Assembly (NCBI RefSeq): GCF_005144885.1
Contig: NZ_CP039690.1
Coordinates: 4,167,001-4,231,000, forward strand
DNA: 64,000 nucleotides
Origin: Phreatobacter stygius
GTDB lineage: Bacteria; Pseudomonadota; Alphaproteobacteria; Rhizobiales; Phreatobacteraceae
Direction of reading: 5' to 3'
The notes under the pieces are model-generated. The model ran no database searches, was not told the origin of the DNA, and worked only from the letters and a program-made list of their open reading frames with translations. Within the stretch, counting starts at the first letter, position 1. Every line of letters starts with the position of its first letter. Of the stretch, positions 62,385 through 64,000 are shown piece by piece. The position numbers and the translations under genes were made by a program.

Positions 62385-63305
62385 ATGCGCCTTCCATCGC
62401 TCAATGCGCTGAGAGCTTTCGAGGCCGTCGGCCGCACCGGCAGCATCAAGGCGGCAAGCGATGAGCTGGCGGTCAGCCCGACGGTCGTCTCCCGGCATAT
62501 TCGCAACCTTCAGCTCGATCTCAATGTCGCGCTGGTCGAGGCTCATGGTCGGGGCCTGCTGCTGACCACCGCGGGCGAAGCCTTCCATGCCCAGATCAGC
62601 CGCGCCTTCGACATCATGCGCCAGGCCAATGAGGACATCCGCCCGTCGAGCCGGCGCAGCCTGACGATCTGGTGCATTCCCGGCATCGCCAATCAGCGTC
62701 TGCTCGCCCGCTTGCCGCTGTTGCAGAGCCGCCTGCCGAATTACGACATCCTGCTGCAGCCGACCCTGTCGCGCCCGGATTTCGCCCGCGGCGAGGCCGA
62801 TGCCGAGGTGATTCACATGAACATGCTGATCACCCATCCCAATGTCAGGACCGAGCTGATCGCAGCTCCCGGTGTCCACGCGGTGGCGAGCCCTGCCTTC
62901 CGCTCGCGGTTTCCGGCGGTCACCCAGGCATCCGACTTCCTCAAGCTGCCGCTGATTCACGAAGCCTCGACGCTCTATTGGGAGCAATGGTTCGAATATG
63001 CCGGGGTCACCGACCTGCCGATCCTGCGCGGGCCGCGCCTCTGGCATGCCCACCTGACCATCGAGGCGGCGCGCCAGGGGCAGGGTGTCGCGCTCGCCAA
63101 TACGCTGCTGGTGGAGGACGATCTCGCCTCGGGCCGGCTGGTCGATCTCAGCCCCCATGCGGTCAGTCTCGGCGGCTATTATTTCGTCGCGGCGGCCAGG
63201 CGCTGGGCCGATCCGGAGCTGGTGCTGTTGCGCCGCTGGCTGAAAGAGGCGCTCCAGGGCGGCGCGGCGACCGGTGCATCTGATGCACCAATGCGTGCCG
63301 AATAA
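62385..63305 (+). CDS. LysR family regulator, GcvA-like
   Basis: 306 residues from the ATG at 62385. The HTH opens RLPSLNALRAFEAVGRTGSI and continues ELAVSPTVVSRHIRNLQLDL, as in GcvA-type regulators. The effector domain starts near residue 95 (RSLTIWCIPGIANQRLLARL) and ends with YYFVAAARRWADPELVLLRR and WLKEAL. An in-frame ATG at 62346 would add 13 residues not typical of the family. It lies between a divergent MFS gene and a co-directional 4-aminobutyrate-type aminotransferase 64 bases after its stop, so it may regulate either. Confidence 0.92.
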   Translation: MRLPSLNALRAFEAVGRTGSIKAASDELAVSPTVVSRHIRNLQLDLNVALVEAHGRGLLLTTAGEAFHAQISRAFDIMRQANEDIRPSSRRSLTIWCIPGIANQRLLARLPLLQSRLPNYDILLQPTLSRPDFARGEADAEVIHMNMLITHPNVRTELIAAPGVHAVASPAFRSRFPAVTQASDFLKLPLIHEASTLYWEQWFEYAGVTDLPILRGPRLWHAHLTIEAARQGQGVALANTLLVEDDLASGRLVDLSPHAVSLGGYYFVAAARRWADPELVLLRRWLKEALQGGAATGASDAPMRAE

Positions 63306-63369
63306 GCTGATTGTCCGGCGCCGAAGCGGCACCTAGCGTTTCAAGCCCATCGCCTGAAATGGATATCCC

Positions 63370-64000
63370 ATGCCGACCAATGCCGAACTGCTGTCCCGTC
63401 GCCAGGATGCCGTGATCCGCGGCGTCAGCCATGTCACGCCGATCTCGGCCCAGCGCGCGCGCAATGCCGAGGTCTGGGACGTCGAAGGCAAGCGCTATGT
63501 CGATTTCGCCGGCGGCATCGCCGTGCTCAATACCGGCCATTGCCACCCGAAGATCCTGGCGGCGGTCAGCGAGCAGATGCAGCGCTTCACCCACACCTGT
63601 TTTCAGGTGCTGATGTACGAACCCTATATCGCGCTGGCCGAGCGGCTGAACGCGCTGGCGCCGATCCAGGGACCGTTGAAGACGGCCTTCTTCACCACCG
63701 GGGCCGAGGCGACCGAAAACGCCGTCAAGATCGCCCGCGCCGCCACCGGCCGCTCGGGCGTCATCGCCTTCACCGGCGCCTTCCACGGCCGCACCATCAT
63801 GGCCTCGGCCATGACCGGCAAGGTGGTGCCCTACAAGAAAGGCCTTGGCCCCTCGCTGCCCGATGTCTGGCACGTGCCGTTCCCGGTGCCGCAATTCGGC
63901 GTCAGCGTCGAGGATTCGCTCAAATATCTCGGCTATATCTTCAAGGCCGATGTCGATCCGTCCCGGGTCGCCGCCATCATCATCGAGCCGGTCCAGGGCG
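63370..64000 (+). CDS. gabT: Class-III aminotransferase, 4-aminobutyrate type (cut by window end)
   Basis: The first 210 codons are present; the gene continues past the window. The N-terminus (LLSRRQDAVIRGVSHVTPIS), VWDVEGKRYVDFAGGIAVLN, HCHPKILAAVSEQ, the PLP-phosphate loop TTGAEATENAVKIARAAT and AFHGRTIMASAMTGK closely follow GabT. The PLP lysine lies beyond the end. GabT moves the amino group of 4-aminobutyrate (or 5-aminovalerate) to 2-oxoglutarate. The start is the ATG at 63370; upstream bases show no strong ribosome site. It follows the LysR gene on the same strand. Confidence 0.9.
   Translation, partial: MPTNAELLSRRQDAVIRGVSHVTPISAQRARNAEVWDVEGKRYVDFAGGIAVLNTGHCHPKILAAVSEQMQRFTHTCFQVLMYEPYIALAERLNALAPIQGPLKTAFFTTGAEATENAVKIARAATGRSGVIAFTGAFHGRTIMASAMTGKVVPYKKGLGPSLPDVWHVPFPVPQFGVSVEDSLKYLGYIFKADVDPSRVAAIIIEPVQG

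Overview
The window reads as a contiguous stretch of chromosome from a GC-rich (roughly 65%) alphaproteobacterium, most likely a Hyphomicrobiales member. The basis is the codon bias, the mix of Bug-type tricarboxylate receptor, BKACE, oligopeptide ABC, MFS and LysR/GntR/Lrp modules, and the closeness of the proteins to alphaproteobacterial families. Genus is not determinable by eye. I see no rRNA, tRNA, CRISPR array, insertion sequence, phage gene or integrase. Genes are dense and mostly intact. Only the last one (gabT-like) is cut by the window edge.

Layout. 0.1-4.8 kb: tex, then a divergent MFS exporter/LysR pair with a perfect palindrome between them. 5.5-33.0 kb: one large surface-glycan and type I secretion locus. 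Its left arm (+ strand) holds an unknown 492-aa protein, a GT2-GT4 fusion, an RTX-Hint protein, a triple-repeat protein resembling ChW domains, a second RTX protein, two tandem SapC-like proteins and a GT4 enzyme. The middle arm (- strand, read from 23.1 down to 17.0 kb) holds a polysaccharide pyruvyltransferase, a GT14-like transferase, a secreted clan-A glycosidase-like protein, a methyltransferase and a TPR-GT2 protein. Divergent from it (+ strand) are a type I secretion ABC ATPase and its HlyD-family adaptor, another large glycosyltransferase, and a complete dTDP-L-rhamnose set in the order rmlC-rmlB-rmlD-rmlA. No TolC-like outer-membrane channel is present.

33.1-42.7 kb: catabolic modules. 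One pairs an XRE-cupin regulator with ketopantoate-reductase-like, degenerate amidotransferase, AA_synth, beta-hydroxyacid dehydrogenase and MFS genes, and its promoters share TTGTCCACTA elements. The next pairs a GntR/FCD regulator with a fumarylacetoacetate-hydrolase-family enzyme, a NodB/PuuE-like deacetylase and an MFS carrier. 42.7-45.7 kb: a BKACE enzyme and a Bug receptor, divergent from a LacI regulator across a LacI-type operator. 46.3-55.6 kb: a co-directional cluster of quinone-oxidoreductase-like, PaaI thioesterase, five-gene peptide-type ABC importer, acyl-CoA-synthetase-like and SDR genes, ended by a convergent TetR gene. 56.3-64.0 kb: a DUF2855 protein, Lrp plus DadA, a MerR regulator, a GNAT, an MFS, a LysR and the start of a class-III aminotransferase.

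How it fits together (inference). The 5.5-33 kb block looks like a cell-surface assembly system. RTX proteins would be exported by the local type I exporter and held on, or decorated by, a rhamnose-containing and possibly pyruvylated glycan. It recalls the Caulobacter rsaA-rsaDE-O-antigen and Campylobacter fetus sap loci. The paired SapC-like proteins, the C-terminal Hint domain on an RTX protein and the ChW-like repeat protein make it the most promising candidate here for an undescribed system.
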